A stretch of 64,000 nucleotides of DNA from Sandaracinaceae bacterium (GCA_016712745.1 JADJQN010000001.1:1912723-1976722); one strand, 5' to 3'. Shown: positions 29,101 through 37,552, counted from the first letter of the stretch. Numbers and translations are program-made. Notes: generated by a model from the sequence alone, not told the origin.

Positions 29101-31378
29101 GCTGCGACGTAAGCACGACCGTGAACGTCGCAGTGCCCCCGGCTTCTGTCGTGACCAGACCACTGGTCGGCGCGACAACTACGCCCGCCATGTCGTTGTC
29201 GATGTTGCTCAGCGTGACGTCGGTAGGATTGACGCCGTTGTACGTCGTGTCTCCACTCGTCACCGCAGCGGTCACGACGCTGTAAACGACGTTGCCGTCG
29301 GCGATTAGGTCATCGACGCCCGTGACGGTCACCGTCTGCGCCATGTTCCAGTTGCTCATCGAGAAGCTCAGTGAGGCCGGGCTCATCGTGCCTTCCGTTG
29401 CGTCACTGCTTGCCAGGTTGATGGTGACGCTGGCCGTAGGCTGCGACGTCAGCCGCACGGTGAACGTTGTCGTGGCGCCCGCCTCGCTCGTGCTCAGCCC
29501 AGTCGTTGGCGTAACAGTGACTCCGACAACGTCGTTGTCGAGATTGGTCACTGTTACATCCGCGGCGTCTCGGCCGTTGTATGTTGGATCCGTACTCGTG
29601 GCCGCTGCCGTGATGATGTGGTAAACGCGATTTCCGTCGGCCGTAAGATCATCGAGACCGGTAACGGTGACCGTCTGCTGTGTGTTCCAGTTGAGCGCTG
29701 TGAACGTGAGGAGCGACGGGCTCGCGCTGCCTTCAAGGGGCACATCGGACGAAACCGAAACGCTAACATCGAACGTGGGCTCGGAATTTAGTGCGATGGT
29801 GAACGTCGCCGTGCCACCGGCTTCGGTCGTCATGAGTCCCGTGATGGGCGTCACGGTAATGCCGGGCGTTTCGTTGTCCGTGTTGGTGAGCGTTGCACGC
29901 TGATCGGCAAGCGCGGCATACGCCGCATCTCCGCTCGTCGTCACATGAACGACAACGAAGTAGGATTGGTCGCCATCGGCAACGGCGTCGTTCACACCGG
30001 TGACGGTGACGGTCTGTGGCGTGTTCCAGTTGCTCGTCGAGAAGCTCAGCGTCGCTGGCGCCACGGTTCCCTCCGTGGTGTCCGAACTCGTAACGCTTAG
30101 CGCGACACTCGACAACGGTTCGGAGCGCAGCACCACTGTAAAGCTTGCAGTCGTCGCGCCTTCGCTCGTGACGAGACCCGTCATCGGCGAAACTTCGAAG
30201 CCTGCAGATTCGTCATCGGTATTGCTTGCCGCGACATCAGGCCCGCTCAACCCCGAGTACTCCGAGTCGCTACTCGAGGCGGGCCCCACAAGGACGCGGT
30301 ACGGCTGGTCGCCATCGGCAACCGAGTCGTTCACGCCCGTGACCAAGACCGCTTGCGGGACGTTCCAGTTGGTCGGCGTGAACGTTAGGGGAACCGCCGT
30401 GACCGTTCCTTCGCTCGTGTCGGTACTCGAGAGGGGAATCGTGACGTCGGACATCGGCTCGGACTGCAGTACGATGCTGAACATCGCCACTCCGCCTGCT
30501 TCAGTGGTCACGAGTGTCGTCGCAACGTCAACATTGATGCCAGCCGTTTCATCGTCGCGATTGGTTCCAGCGACATCCGGCACGTCAAGGTTGCTGTAGT
30601 GAGAATCGGTACTGGTGGAGCGAGCCGTAACTATGGAGAAGGCGCGATCCCCATCAGCAACCGAATCATCCACGCCGGTCACGGTGACCGTTTGCGGCGA
30701 GGAGCAGTTGGCGGGCGTAAAGGTGATGCTCGGCGGGCTGACGGTTGCCTCGGTAGGCACGCTGCTCGAGAACGTGATCGTCACGTCCGCCGTTGGCGCA
30801 TTGTTGAGCGTCACCGTGAAGGAGTCGGTGCCGCCCGCTTCGGTTGTGAGCAAACCCGACGTGCGACTCAAGGAGACGCCCGCGGTTTCGTTGTCGATGT
30901 TGGAGACGGTCACATCGACGGGATTCGTTCCGTTGTAAACGATGTCGGTGCTCACGCACGGGGCGGTTACGACAGTGAACTGCTGCAGCCCGTCGGAATC
31001 CGTATCGTCCACTCCCGTCACCGTCACTGTTTGCGGGGCGTTCCAGTTGAGCGGGGTGAATGTGAGCGAGGCGGGCGCAACGCTGCCTTCCGTCACATCG
31101 CTACTCGATACGGCGATAGTGACATTCGCCGATGGTGGCGCCAGCAACACAACTTGAAACGAAGCCGTCATGCCCGCTTCCGAAGTAAATAGCCCCACAG
31201 TAGGCGCGACTGACACGCCAGGTGCCTGCGCTCCCATGTCACCGGAGCTGCCGTCCAGAGCCCCGCCCTCCCCGCCACCGCCGTCGTGCCGCGGTGTGGT
31301 CAGAGTTTGAGCCGCGCAGCCGCCGCTCAGAAGAGCCAAGGCGAGCATGATGGAGTTGGTCGACGAGCTGCAGCGCAT
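26120..31378 (-). CDS. giant repeat lipoprotein with 13 Calx-beta-like repeats and C-terminal LamG-like domain
   Basis: 1752 residues. A signal with lipobox SGGC near residue 21 (ATG at 31378 or 31348) is followed by a Gly-rich spacer, then 13 tandem repeats of about 113 residues from about residue 54. Each repeat starts like GVTVTPTSGLVTTEAGGTA, continues with SLTFTSANWN and QTVTVTGVND, and ends SVTNLDND. They resemble Calx-beta/adhesin beta-sandwich repeats. Residues from about 1520 form a LamG/concanavalin-like domain (FTVEAWVQF, WHHLAVSRV, DLYLDGV, GRMHSARVF) with a Cys pair CRDGC. A long surface-anchored stalk carrying a sugar-binding-type tip is the simplest reading. It ends 29 bases before dinB. 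Confidence 0.8.
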   Translation of the reverse strand: MRCSSSTNSIMLALALLSGGCAAQTLTTPRHDGGGGEGGALDGSSGDMGAQAPGVSVAPTVGLFTSEAGMTASFQVVLLAPPSANVTIAVSSSDVTEGSVAPASLTFTPLNWNAPQTVTVTGVDDTDSDGLQQFTVVTAPCVSTDIVYNGTNPVDVTVSNIDNETAGVSLSRTSGLLTTEAGGTDSFTVTLNNAPTADVTITFSSSVPTEATVSPPSITFTPANCSSPQTVTVTGVDDSVADGDRAFSIVTARSTSTDSHYSNLDVPDVAGTNRDDETAGINVDVATTLVTTEAGGVAMFSIVLQSEPMSDVTIPLSSTDTSEGTVTAVPLTFTPTNWNVPQAVLVTGVNDSVADGDQPYRVLVGPASSSDSEYSGLSGPDVAASNTDDESAGFEVSPMTGLVTSEGATTASFTVVLRSEPLSSVALSVTSSDTTEGTVAPATLSFSTSNWNTPQTVTVTGVNDAVADGDQSYFVVVHVTTSGDAAYAALADQRATLTNTDNETPGITVTPITGLMTTEAGGTATFTIALNSEPTFDVSVSVSSDVPLEGSASPSLLTFTALNWNTQQTVTVTGLDDLTADGNRVYHIITAAATSTDPTYNGRDAADVTVTNLDNDVVGVTVTPTTGLSTSEAGATTTFTVRLTSQPTASVTINLASSDATEGTMSPASLSFSMSNWNMAQTVTVTGVDDLIADGNVVYSVVTAAVTSGDTTYNGVNPTDVTLSNIDNDMAGVVVAPTSGLVTTEAGGTATFTVVLTSQPTANVVVSLSSSNAAEGTVAPSATTFTSANWNVAQTVTVTGVNDFVVDGTVAYTIVTSNAGSSDAVYNNLVVADVSVSNTDNDTAGISVTPTAGLVTSEAGGTASFTVVLSSQPTASVTINMTSSNAAEGTVSPASLVFTTANWNAARTVTVTGVNDSVADGNIAYTIVTAAAVSTDANYSARNPSDVSVTNNDNDAPGVTVSPTAGLMTTEASGTATFSIVLASQPTANVTISLMSSNTAEGTVSPASVTFTSANWSSAQTVTVTGVNDAVADGSVAYAIVTGACVSTDAGYSGRVVADVSVTNLDNDVAGITVTPTSGLVTSEAGTTATFSVVLTSQPTANVTIALSSSDTTEGTVSPASLAFTSANWATARTVTVTGVNDFIVDGSVAYVVVTGAAVSTDPGYSARAVTDVTVTNTDNDALGVTVTPSSGLVTSESGSSASFTMVLTSQPTASVTFGLSSTNTAEGIVSPSSVTFTTASWNVAQTIAVVGQNDSVADGAKMYTIVTAAGVSADAAYNGFNPADVAVTNNDNDTVGVTVTPTSGLQTQEYLRVATFTMVLTSQPTASVSVSVSSSNAAEGTVSPTSLTFTTTSWNVPQTIVVSGVDDAVVDGSIAYTVVTAPCVSSDTGYNGFNPSDVSVTNLDNDRGFVLWKASSALGTTESGAQATFAVKLSQAPTANVSMTVTSGDTTEASVSPGSLTFTSANWSTPQTVTVTGIADAISDGTQYYNVVLGTLSSADTGFNGVAATNVPLVTCDGSGTAFAVCLAQTRALSFVADDRVTVPDATALNFGSGDFTVEAWVQFATTQSQRFPTIASKRSTSGNGFLFYVCRDGCAGQPQPRVQMGGVNYSFFGRFWDATNIFDATWHHLAVSRVSGVIDLYLDGVSTGSYGATADVSSVGGPLFFGRETVNLTQSNLDGRMHSARVFGTGRTAAQIRTDMWTAAPAGMAGGWRFNDGSGDTAAASAGPAGYLGVTMGAVDASDPTWITPP
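26835..31219 (-). repeat. 13 tandem coding repeats of about 340 bases
   Basis: Thirteen diverged copies of a roughly 113-codon unit inside the giant lipoprotein gene. Copies 6 to 12 are closest to one another (TSQPTA and EGTVSP nearly invariant), while copies 1 to 5 and 13 are more divergent, suggesting recent amplification in the middle of the array. The complementary strand is also unusually open over the same span; I take those frames to be by-products of the repeat composition. Confidence 0.8.
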
Positions 31379-31472
31379 GAAAGGCCCCGGCGCGAACTGT
31401 ACTAGACAAGCGGCCGGTTCGGTAGCCGAGCTCGGGCCAGCGAGCGCGGCGGCACGCCAAACGGGCGCGATC

Positions 31473-31487
31473 TGTTCGATCCGAACA
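31473..31487. promoter_or_regulatory. 15-base palindrome upstream of dnaX, possible operator
   Basis: TGTTCG and CGAACA form a perfect inverted repeat around ATC, 30 bases upstream of the dnaX ATG and 95 bases from the divergent lipoprotein start. The size fits a dimeric repressor site. The GTTC/GAAC halves recall LexA boxes of other phyla, but orientation and spacing differ. Confidence 0.35.
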
Positions 31488-31516
31488 ACGCGCGTCGGTG
31501 CTACAGTCCTTGCCCC

Positions 31517-33358
31517 ATGTCGTACACAGTTCTAGCGCGCAAATACCGTCCACAAACGTTCGCAGACCTCGTCGGTCAAGAACACGTCGCTCGTACCCTC
31601 GCCAATGCGATCGCGCAGAATCGAGTCGCGCATGCGTTTCTCTTCACAGGCGTTCGCGGCGTAGGCAAGACGAGCAGCGCTCGCATTCTGGCCAAATCAC
31701 TGAACTGCATGAACGGCCCAAGCGTAGAGCCGTGCAATCAATGCGATGCGTGTAAAGAGATCACGAATGGCGTCGACCTCGACGTGTTGGAAATCGACGG
31801 AGCGTCGAACAACAGTGTTGACGATGTACGACGTCTGCAAGAGTCGATTCCGTTTCGCCCGGCGCGCGACCGCTACAAAATCGTCATCGTCGACGAAGTG
31901 CATATGCTCTCGACCGGAGCCTTCAACGCGTTCTTGAAAACACTTGAGGAGCCGCCTCCGCACGTGAAGTTCATCTTCGCAACGACCGAGTCCCACAAAG
32001 TGCCGGTCACGATTCGTTCGCGTTGTCAGCGCTACGACTTTCGCTTGATTCCGCAAGCGATGGTGCAGAAACGCGTGCGTGAGGTGTTGGCTGCTGAGCA
32101 GATCACCGCGGACGATGCTGCGGTGGCTCTCGTCGCTCGTGAGGCCGCAGGTTCGATGCGCGACGCGCTCACATTGCTGGACCAGATTGTAGCGTACGGC
32201 GGTCAGGATCTTCGGGGCGAAGAGGTCGCGCGCAGTCTCGGCCTAGCCGATCGCAAACTAGTTCACGACGTCATGAACGCGATACTCGCGGGTGACGGAA
32301 AAAGCGTGCTTCATGCCATCGACGCGATTGCGACGCAGGGCCTGGACCTCGTGCACTTTGCGAAGCAACTCTTGGCCCTGGCGCGCAACTTGGTCGTCGT
32401 TCGCATCGTTGGCGTCAACGACGAGGCCCTCGATGAGCTCGTCGCGGAAGAAAAAGACGAGGCGCACAAACTCGCGGGCGCCGTCGACGCGCTCGAGCTG
32501 CAGCGCATTTTCGCCAACGTTTCGCGTCTGGTCGACGAGGTTGCTCGCGCGAGCGCGCCGCGCGTTGTGCTCGAGATGGGTCTCGTTCGCACGGCGACGC
32601 GTCCGCCGCTGCGTCAGATCAGCGAAGTGCTGGCACGCCTCGAAGATTTGGAAGCGCGTCTCAGCTCCGGCTCGCCCGGTCGTGGCCCCGCATCGTCCGG
32701 CTCGCGCTCAAGTCAAGGTCCGTCTCGGGAAGGCGCACCAAGAGGCGCCAAGGTTCGCGCGCGAGATTCGAACGACGAAGATGGGCCATATCTTCCTCCG
32801 TCCATGATGCCGATGGGCCAAGCGCCGAAACCGGCGGTGGCATCCGCACCGAACTTGAGCGCACCCAAAATGCCCAGTGCCGCGCCAGGACCTGCGGTAA
32901 CAGCTAGTCGCGTCGCTGAGTCAGCGAGCGCATCGGTACGCCCTGCTTCCGATGTCACGGGTCGTTGGCGCAACGTTGTCTCGCACCTTCTCGAGTCAAA
33001 GCCCGCTCTCGGCGCGGTCATGCAACATGGTGCTGCAACGGAAGTGAGCGACGAACGCATCGTACTCGTGTTCCCAACAGGCTCGTTCTTCGGACAGCAG
33101 GCCGCAACGAACGAGTCGAAGGATGCACTTCTGGACGCAGCGGAGGCGGTACTGGGTAAACGCCCCACCCTCGAAGTTCAGTTCAGCACAAACGCTGCAG
33201 CCGCCGGCCCGACCGTTGCGCAGCTTGCCGCGCAGCAGAACGCGCAATCGCGCGAGGCGCAAAAGCGCGAGGCATTGAACCACCAGAGCGTTGTGGACGC
33301 GCTCGAGGTCTTCCCGGAATCGGCAGGGCGGGTCGAAGTAAACGTCGACGGTGACTGA
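31517..33358 (+). CDS. dnaX: DNA polymerase III subunit gamma/tau
   Basis: A 613-residue clamp-loader ATPase. KYRPQTFADLVGQEHV at the N-terminus, Walker A GVRGVGKTSS (46-53), zinc-binding Cys in CNQCDACKEI near 73-79, Walker B VIVDEVHMLS and sensor-1 IFATTESHKVP are all present. Domain III and a Pro/Ser-rich linker (about 385-480) are followed by a tau-like C-terminal region. It loads the sliding clamp and links polymerase cores to helicase. dnaX-ybaB-recR is a widely conserved gene order and is intact here. I did not find a convincing slippery site for a gamma form. Confidence 0.95.
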   Translation: MSYTVLARKYRPQTFADLVGQEHVARTLANAIAQNRVAHAFLFTGVRGVGKTSSARILAKSLNCMNGPSVEPCNQCDACKEITNGVDLDVLEIDGASNNSVDDVRRLQESIPFRPARDRYKIVIVDEVHMLSTGAFNAFLKTLEEPPPHVKFIFATTESHKVPVTIRSRCQRYDFRLIPQAMVQKRVREVLAAEQITADDAAVALVAREAAGSMRDALTLLDQIVAYGGQDLRGEEVARSLGLADRKLVHDVMNAILAGDGKSVLHAIDAIATQGLDLVHFAKQLLALARNLVVVRIVGVNDEALDELVAEEKDEAHKLAGAVDALELQRIFANVSRLVDEVARASAPRVVLEMGLVRTATRPPLRQISEVLARLEDLEARLSSGSPGRGPASSGSRSSQGPSREGAPRGAKVRARDSNDEDGPYLPPSMMPMGQAPKPAVASAPNLSAPKMPSAAPGPAVTASRVAESASASVRPASDVTGRWRNVVSHLLESKPALGAVMQHGAATEVSDERIVLVFPTGSFFGQQAATNESKDALLDAAEAVLGKRPTLEVQFSTNAAAAGPTVAQLAAQQNAQSREAQKREALNHQSVVDALEVFPESAGRVEVNVDGD

Positions 33359-33399
33359 GGGCGGTAAACCGGTTACAACCGTGTCCCCGGAGGTTCTTC

Positions 33400-33720
33400 A
33401 TGCAGTTTCGTGGCGGAATGAGTGAGTTGATGCGCCAGGCTTCGCGCCTGCAGCGCAAGATCGAGCTTCGCAAACAAGAGCTGAAGGCCGAGACCGTCGA
33501 AGCCAGTTCCGGCAACGACCAAGTGAAGGTCGTCGCCAACGGAGCTCGCGAGCTCGTCAGCGTCGTCATCGCGCCCGAGCTGCTCCAGGGTGAAGACCTC
33601 TCCATGGTGCAGGACCTCATCGTCGCTGCCACCAACGCAGCGCTGACCAAAGCGCAGGAGATGGTCGACAAGGAGCTTGAGAAGGTCACCGGCGGGATGA
33701 AGATCCCCGGCATCACCTGA
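33400..33720 (+). CDS. ybaB: YbaB/EbfC nucleoid-associated protein
   Basis: A 106-residue dimeric DNA-binding protein of the YbaB/EbfC family. ELMRQASRLQRKIELRKQEL forms the N-terminal helix, followed by the conserved VKVVANGARELVSVVI strand pair and a C-terminal helix with VDKELEKVTGG. The small acidic/basic helical layout and length fit. GGAGG lies ten bases upstream of ATG 33400. It sits between dnaX and recR as in most bacteria and probably shares their transcript. Confidence 0.92.
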   Translation: MQFRGGMSELMRQASRLQRKIELRKQELKAETVEASSGNDQVKVVANGARELVSVVIAPELLQGEDLSMVQDLIVAATNAALTKAQEMVDKELEKVTGGMKIPGIT

Positions 33721-33736
33721 TCGTTCGGAAGTGTCG

Positions 33737-34324
33737 ATGGACCCGATCGATGAGCTGATTCAGTTGTTGGCGCGCCTCCCCGGCATCGGTGAGCGCACCG
33801 CAACGCGGCTCGCCTTCTATGTCCTTGGCTCCGAACGCGAGTACGGCGCGCAGCTCGGTGCTTCGCTTTCGCACATTCACAGCCGCGTGAAACGTTGCGT
33901 GCAGTGCGGCAACTACGGGGCGGATGAAGTCTGTGCGATCTGCAAGGACCCACGTCGCGATCCAAGTATTTTGTGCGCGGTCGCCCGCGTACCTGATCTC
34001 GTCGCCATCGAACGGGCGGGAAGTTTTCGCGGACGCTACTTCGTGTTGCACGGATTGCTGGCACCGCTCGACGGAATCGGCCCGGAGAAGTTGCCGGTCG
34101 ACGCACTCGTGAAAAGAGTAAAAGACGACGGCGTCAAAGAGTTGATTGTCGCGACGCCACTCAGTGTCGAAGGCGAAGCAACGGCTCTGTACTTGGCACA
34201 AGCGATGCGCCCGTTGGGAGTGCGCGTTTCTCGCATTGCGAGCGGTGTTCCGCACGGCGGCGAGCTCGAATTCACCGATCAAGTGACGCTCGGGCGAGCA
34301 TTCGAAGGGCGACGAGAGCTTTAG
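33737..34324 (+). CDS. recR: recombination protein RecR
   Basis: A 195-residue member of the RecFOR pathway, which loads RecA at gaps. The helix-hairpin-helix ARLPGIGERTATRLAFY, the zinc-finger Cys (CVQCGNYGADEVCAIC) and the Toprim motif LIVATPLSVEGEATALYL are intact, and HGGELEFTDQVTLGRAF closes the family core. I prefer ATG 33737 with GGAAG five bases upstream; a GTG two codons earlier (33731) is the alternative. Confidence 0.94.
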   Translation: MDPIDELIQLLARLPGIGERTATRLAFYVLGSEREYGAQLGASLSHIHSRVKRCVQCGNYGADEVCAICKDPRRDPSILCAVARVPDLVAIERAGSFRGRYFVLHGLLAPLDGIGPEKLPVDALVKRVKDDGVKELIVATPLSVEGEATALYLAQAMRPLGVRVSRIASGVPHGGELEFTDQVTLGRAFEGRREL

Positions 34325-34342
34325 TTCTGTTAGGGGGGAAAG

Positions 34343-36265
34343 ATGGCTCAAACACAACTCGCACGGCCGTCATTTGCGCGGCGCTACGGCGACATCGTGC
34401 TCGCTTTTTTAGTCGTACTCATCGTCGGCATGATGATCGTGCCGCTGCCGACGCCCCTGCTCGACATACTCATCGCCAGCAATATCGCGCTTGGCGTCTT
34501 GATGATGTTGGTTGCGATGTACATCAAGGATGGCTTGGCCTTCGCATCGTTCCCAACGTTGCTGCTAGTCACCACCCTCTATCGCCTCGCGCTGAACGTC
34601 TCTTCGACTCGGCTCATTCTATTGCAGGCCGACGCCGGTGACGTAATCCGGTCCTTCGGGCAGTTCGTGGTGCGCGGCAACTATGTGGTCGGTGCAATTG
34701 TATTTGCGATTCTCACGTTGATTCAATTCCTGGTCATCGCCAAAGGCAGCGAGCGAGTGGCGGAGGTAGGCGCGCGCTTCGCGCTCGATGCGATGCCCGG
34801 CAAGCAGATGAGCATCGACGCCGATGTGCGAAGCGGAGCGCTGTCCCAAGAAGAAGCGCGACGCCGTCGCAAGAATCTCCAGCGGGAGAGCCAATTCTAC
34901 GGCGCGATGGATGGCGCAATGAAGTTCGTCAAGGGCGACGCGATCGCTGGGATCGTAATCACGGTTGTGAACATCGTCGGCGGCCTGGCCATCGGCGTCA
35001 TGCAGCACGACATGAGCGCCGTCGAATCGCTGCGCACCTACGGCCTTCTAACGATTGGCGACGGCCTCGTCTCGCAGATCCCCGCCCTCCTTATTTCAAC
35101 TGCGGCCGGTTTAGTGGTGACCCGTGTGGCCGCAGAAGACGAGGGATCGAGCCTCGGCGCAGAGATTGGCGCGCAGATTTTCGGCAACGCGCGAGCCATG
35201 GGCATTGCCGCGATCTTTCTGCTGGCGCTGGCGATCATTCCGGGCTTACCCGCGCTTCCTTTTCTGGTGCTGGCTGTCGTGTTCTTTGCGACATCTCGCA
35301 CGCTAATCCTTCGCGAGCGCGCATCGAATGACGCGACCGCGAAGTCGCACGACACCGGCGCGGAAAGAGACGCACAGAAACCGCGGATGCCATTGGTCGT
35401 ACCGTTCGAAATCGCTTTAGGTTCGGCGCTGACGAGCCTTCGACCCCAAAGCGAGAGGTCAACCGAGCTGTCCGAGTCACTCGCCGCGCTTCGCGAAACG
35501 CTCTTTCAAGATCTCAACATCAACCTTCCGACGCTGCGCATTGAGCTTGATGAGTCGCTCCCCGAGCATGCATACCGCATTTCGATTCACGAAGTGCCAG
35601 TCGCAACTTACACCCTTGGTGCCGATCAGAATCCAAGCGCGCATATCCGCGCGGAGAGTGAGCGCTGGTTGCGCCGCCGCGCGCATGAGCTGATCGGTCT
35701 GCAAGAAACCCAAACCATGCTGGACCAGCTTGACCGCGCCTTTCCTGCGCTCGTACGAAACGTGGTCCCCAAGCCTGTCAGCCTGCCGCAACTCAGCGAC
35801 ATTCTGCGTCGCTTGCTCGAGGAGGGAGTGAGCGTTCGCCCCCTACGCGAGATACTCGAAGCGCTAGCCGTATACGCACCGATCGAACGCGATCCCGTGG
35901 CGCTGACCGAGCTAGTACGCGGCTCGCTTCGCCGCGCCATCACCCATCGTCATGCCGACGGCCACACGCTCAACGTCTATCTCGTTGATCCAGCCATCGA
36001 AGATGCGGTTCGCGAGGCGATTCAGCGCACTTCCACAGGGACGTTTCTTGCGCTGGCACCCGACATCGCTCGCGACATCACCGGAGCGATTAAGAAAACA
36101 TTCACCGCCACGGACGCCCCCGGTGCCGTTCTTCTTACACAACCCGACGTGCGCCGGTTTTTTCGCCGACTTATCGAAGCGGATTTTCCCGACCGCGCTG
36201 TGCTGAGCTATCCGGAGCTTGCACCTGAGATCACGGTGCAGCCCGTGGACCGCATCACAATCTAG
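34343..36265 (+). CDS. FHIPEP family type III export gate protein (SctV/FlhA), orphan
   Basis: 640 residues. The first 325 form about eight membrane helices and hold the conserved FHIPEP block KGSERVAEVGARFALDAMP, then DGAMKFVKGDAIAG and TIGDGLVSQIPALLIST. The rest is the cytoplasmic nonameric ring domain, ending in DRAVLSYPELAPEI. KGSERVAEVG and the RESQFYGAMDGAMKF wording are closer to injectisome SctV than to flagellar FlhA, but this is judged by eye. A GGGGGGAAAG ribosome site precedes the ATG. No other secretion or flagellar gene is in the window; it follows recR by 18 bases. Confidence 0.85.
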   Translation: MAQTQLARPSFARRYGDIVLAFLVVLIVGMMIVPLPTPLLDILIASNIALGVLMMLVAMYIKDGLAFASFPTLLLVTTLYRLALNVSSTRLILLQADAGDVIRSFGQFVVRGNYVVGAIVFAILTLIQFLVIAKGSERVAEVGARFALDAMPGKQMSIDADVRSGALSQEEARRRRKNLQRESQFYGAMDGAMKFVKGDAIAGIVITVVNIVGGLAIGVMQHDMSAVESLRTYGLLTIGDGLVSQIPALLISTAAGLVVTRVAAEDEGSSLGAEIGAQIFGNARAMGIAAIFLLALAIIPGLPALPFLVLAVVFFATSRTLILRERASNDATAKSHDTGAERDAQKPRMPLVVPFEIALGSALTSLRPQSERSTELSESLAALRETLFQDLNINLPTLRIELDESLPEHAYRISIHEVPVATYTLGADQNPSAHIRAESERWLRRRAHELIGLQETQTMLDQLDRAFPALVRNVVPKPVSLPQLSDILRRLLEEGVSVRPLREILEALAVYAPIERDPVALTELVRGSLRRAITHRHADGHTLNVYLVDPAIEDAVREAIQRTSTGTFLALAPDIARDITGAIKKTFTATDAPGAVLLTQPDVRRFFRRLIEADFPDRAVLSYPELAPEITVQPVDRITI

Positions 36266-36334
36266 GGTCAGACATGGACACGCCAGGATCGCGCCCCCTT
36301 GTGAATCCGCCGCCGCTTTGACACCATTCTTGCC

Positions 36335-37534
36335 ATGACCTTCGACGCAGAGGCGCTGCACAAAGCCGATCGCGAGCTTGGCTCACTCGGGCGTGAAGCA
36401 AATGACGTTAGTGAGCTGCTGGCTCGGCATGGAAACGACGATAGAAGTTTGTCGCGTATCGACGAACTCCTTGCCGACCTTCAAACGGGCCTGCAGCTCG
36501 CGCCCCTTCCCGCAATCCCTGAGCCCACAGCGAAGGCTCCCAAAGCGCCCAAGGCAAAGAAGGCCCCGGCGCCCAAGCGCGAATCAGTAGCTCCGGTCGA
36601 GTCGGCGCTTCGCGACGTTCACGAAGACGAGATCCCCCCGATTCCGCCACCAAGCCTTCCCCCCCCTCGCGCGGAGAATTACATCGATACCGTCGAGCGC
36701 GAGATCCCGAGCGAAGCTCCTCACTTCGCCGACGACGATCTCGACGTGCTGACTCCCGCTGTCAAAGTTCCCTCGATGCCGCCGCGCGCCATCACACTTG
36801 ATGATCTGGACGTCGACGATGTACCTGCCAGTGAGCGCCCGAGCTCGCCGCAACTTCTGATCGAGGCCGGTGCACCGGACGAGAGCGAGTTTGAGGAAGG
36901 ACCGACCTCTGATCGCGCCGCATCGACGCAGATGATCGAGTCGCCCACGTCGGACGTGCCTCCGTCGACAGCCGGCGTGTTCGAAGACGAATCAGACGTG
37001 CAGCCTATTTCGTCGATTCGTCCCGGGCCCGCGCCTGGCCTTCTTTCGGAGAATGAGCTTTTCGACGATTCGGCGTTCACCGAAGTTGGTGAAGATCAGA
37101 GCGATGTCTTTTCGCTGGATGTGTCTACTGGCGAGAAATCGATTCCGACCGGTCCGGTCTTGGTCGACGATCAGCACGCCGCCGATCTCGCGGCGCTACT
37201 CGAGGGCGAGCTCGATCCCGATGAGTTTGGCGAAAGGGACGTCGAAGACGACCTAGACGCGAAATCGACGGACGAAGACGATAGCCATGAGGACGATAGC
37301 GATGAGGACGATAGCGATGAGATGGAAATGCTCATCGATGAAGAAGGCAGCATCGAGGTCGCAGCGCCCGTCGACGACGAACCCACCTCGCCATCCGTCC
37401 CGCCTCCGGCCGCAACCGCAAGCAGCCCGCCCACCCCGCCCGCACCGCCGGAGGGCACTGACCCACAGCCCACCCCGTCCGGCAATCCTGGCCCGGGCGG
37501 CAAAGGCTTCTTCAAGAAGATCTTCGGCCGCTAA
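36335..37534 (+). CDS. acidic low-complexity protein with basic amphipathic C-terminus
   Basis: A 399-residue protein of unknown function. After about 60 helical residues comes a Lys/Ala/Pro segment (KAPKAPKAKKAPAPK), then a long disordered acidic region rich in Asp, Glu and Ser, including a threefold DNA repeat at 37274-37318, then a Pro/Ala-rich stretch, and finally GKGFFKKIFGR. The terminal motif resembles membrane-binding amphipathic tails or docking peptides. There is no signal peptide. It follows the SctV-like gene by 69 bases on the same strand; a role as partner is only a guess from position. Confidence 0.65.
   Translation: MTFDAEALHKADRELGSLGREANDVSELLARHGNDDRSLSRIDELLADLQTGLQLAPLPAIPEPTAKAPKAPKAKKAPAPKRESVAPVESALRDVHEDEIPPIPPPSLPPPRAENYIDTVEREIPSEAPHFADDDLDVLTPAVKVPSMPPRAITLDDLDVDDVPASERPSSPQLLIEAGAPDESEFEEGPTSDRAASTQMIESPTSDVPPSTAGVFEDESDVQPISSIRPGPAPGLLSENELFDDSAFTEVGEDQSDVFSLDVSTGEKSIPTGPVLVDDQHAADLAALLEGELDPDEFGERDVEDDLDAKSTDEDDSHEDDSDEDDSDEMEMLIDEEGSIEVAAPVDDEPTSPSVPPPAATASSPPTPPAPPEGTDPQPTPSGNPGPGGKGFFKKIFGR
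37274..37318 (+). repeat. three 15-base tandem repeats within an acidic coding region
   Basis: Unit GAGGACGATAGCGAT repeated three times; the first copy differs at two positions. It encodes Glu-Asp-Asp-Ser-Asp/His repeats and keeps the frame, so length variation between strains would be tolerated. Confidence 0.8.
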
Positions 37535-37537
37535 CGC

Positions 37538-37552
37538 CAGACGAAGCGTCTG
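37538..37552. terminator. short hairpin between convergent genes
   Basis: CAGACG and CGTCTG form a perfect 6-base stem with loop AAG in the 30-base gap between the convergent genes ending at 37534 and 37565. No T run follows on either strand, so termination activity is uncertain. Confidence 0.3.

Noticed and set aside
26931..30938. Series of plus-strand reading frames of 70-220 codons with repeating sequence
   Set aside because: They are exact antisense images of the 13 coding repeats; no ribosome sites and no independent conservation visible.
36315..36332. TTGACACCATTCTTGCC resembling a sigma-54 site
   Set aside because: One of the essential GG bases is A, and the start of transcription would lie inside the gene that begins at 36335.
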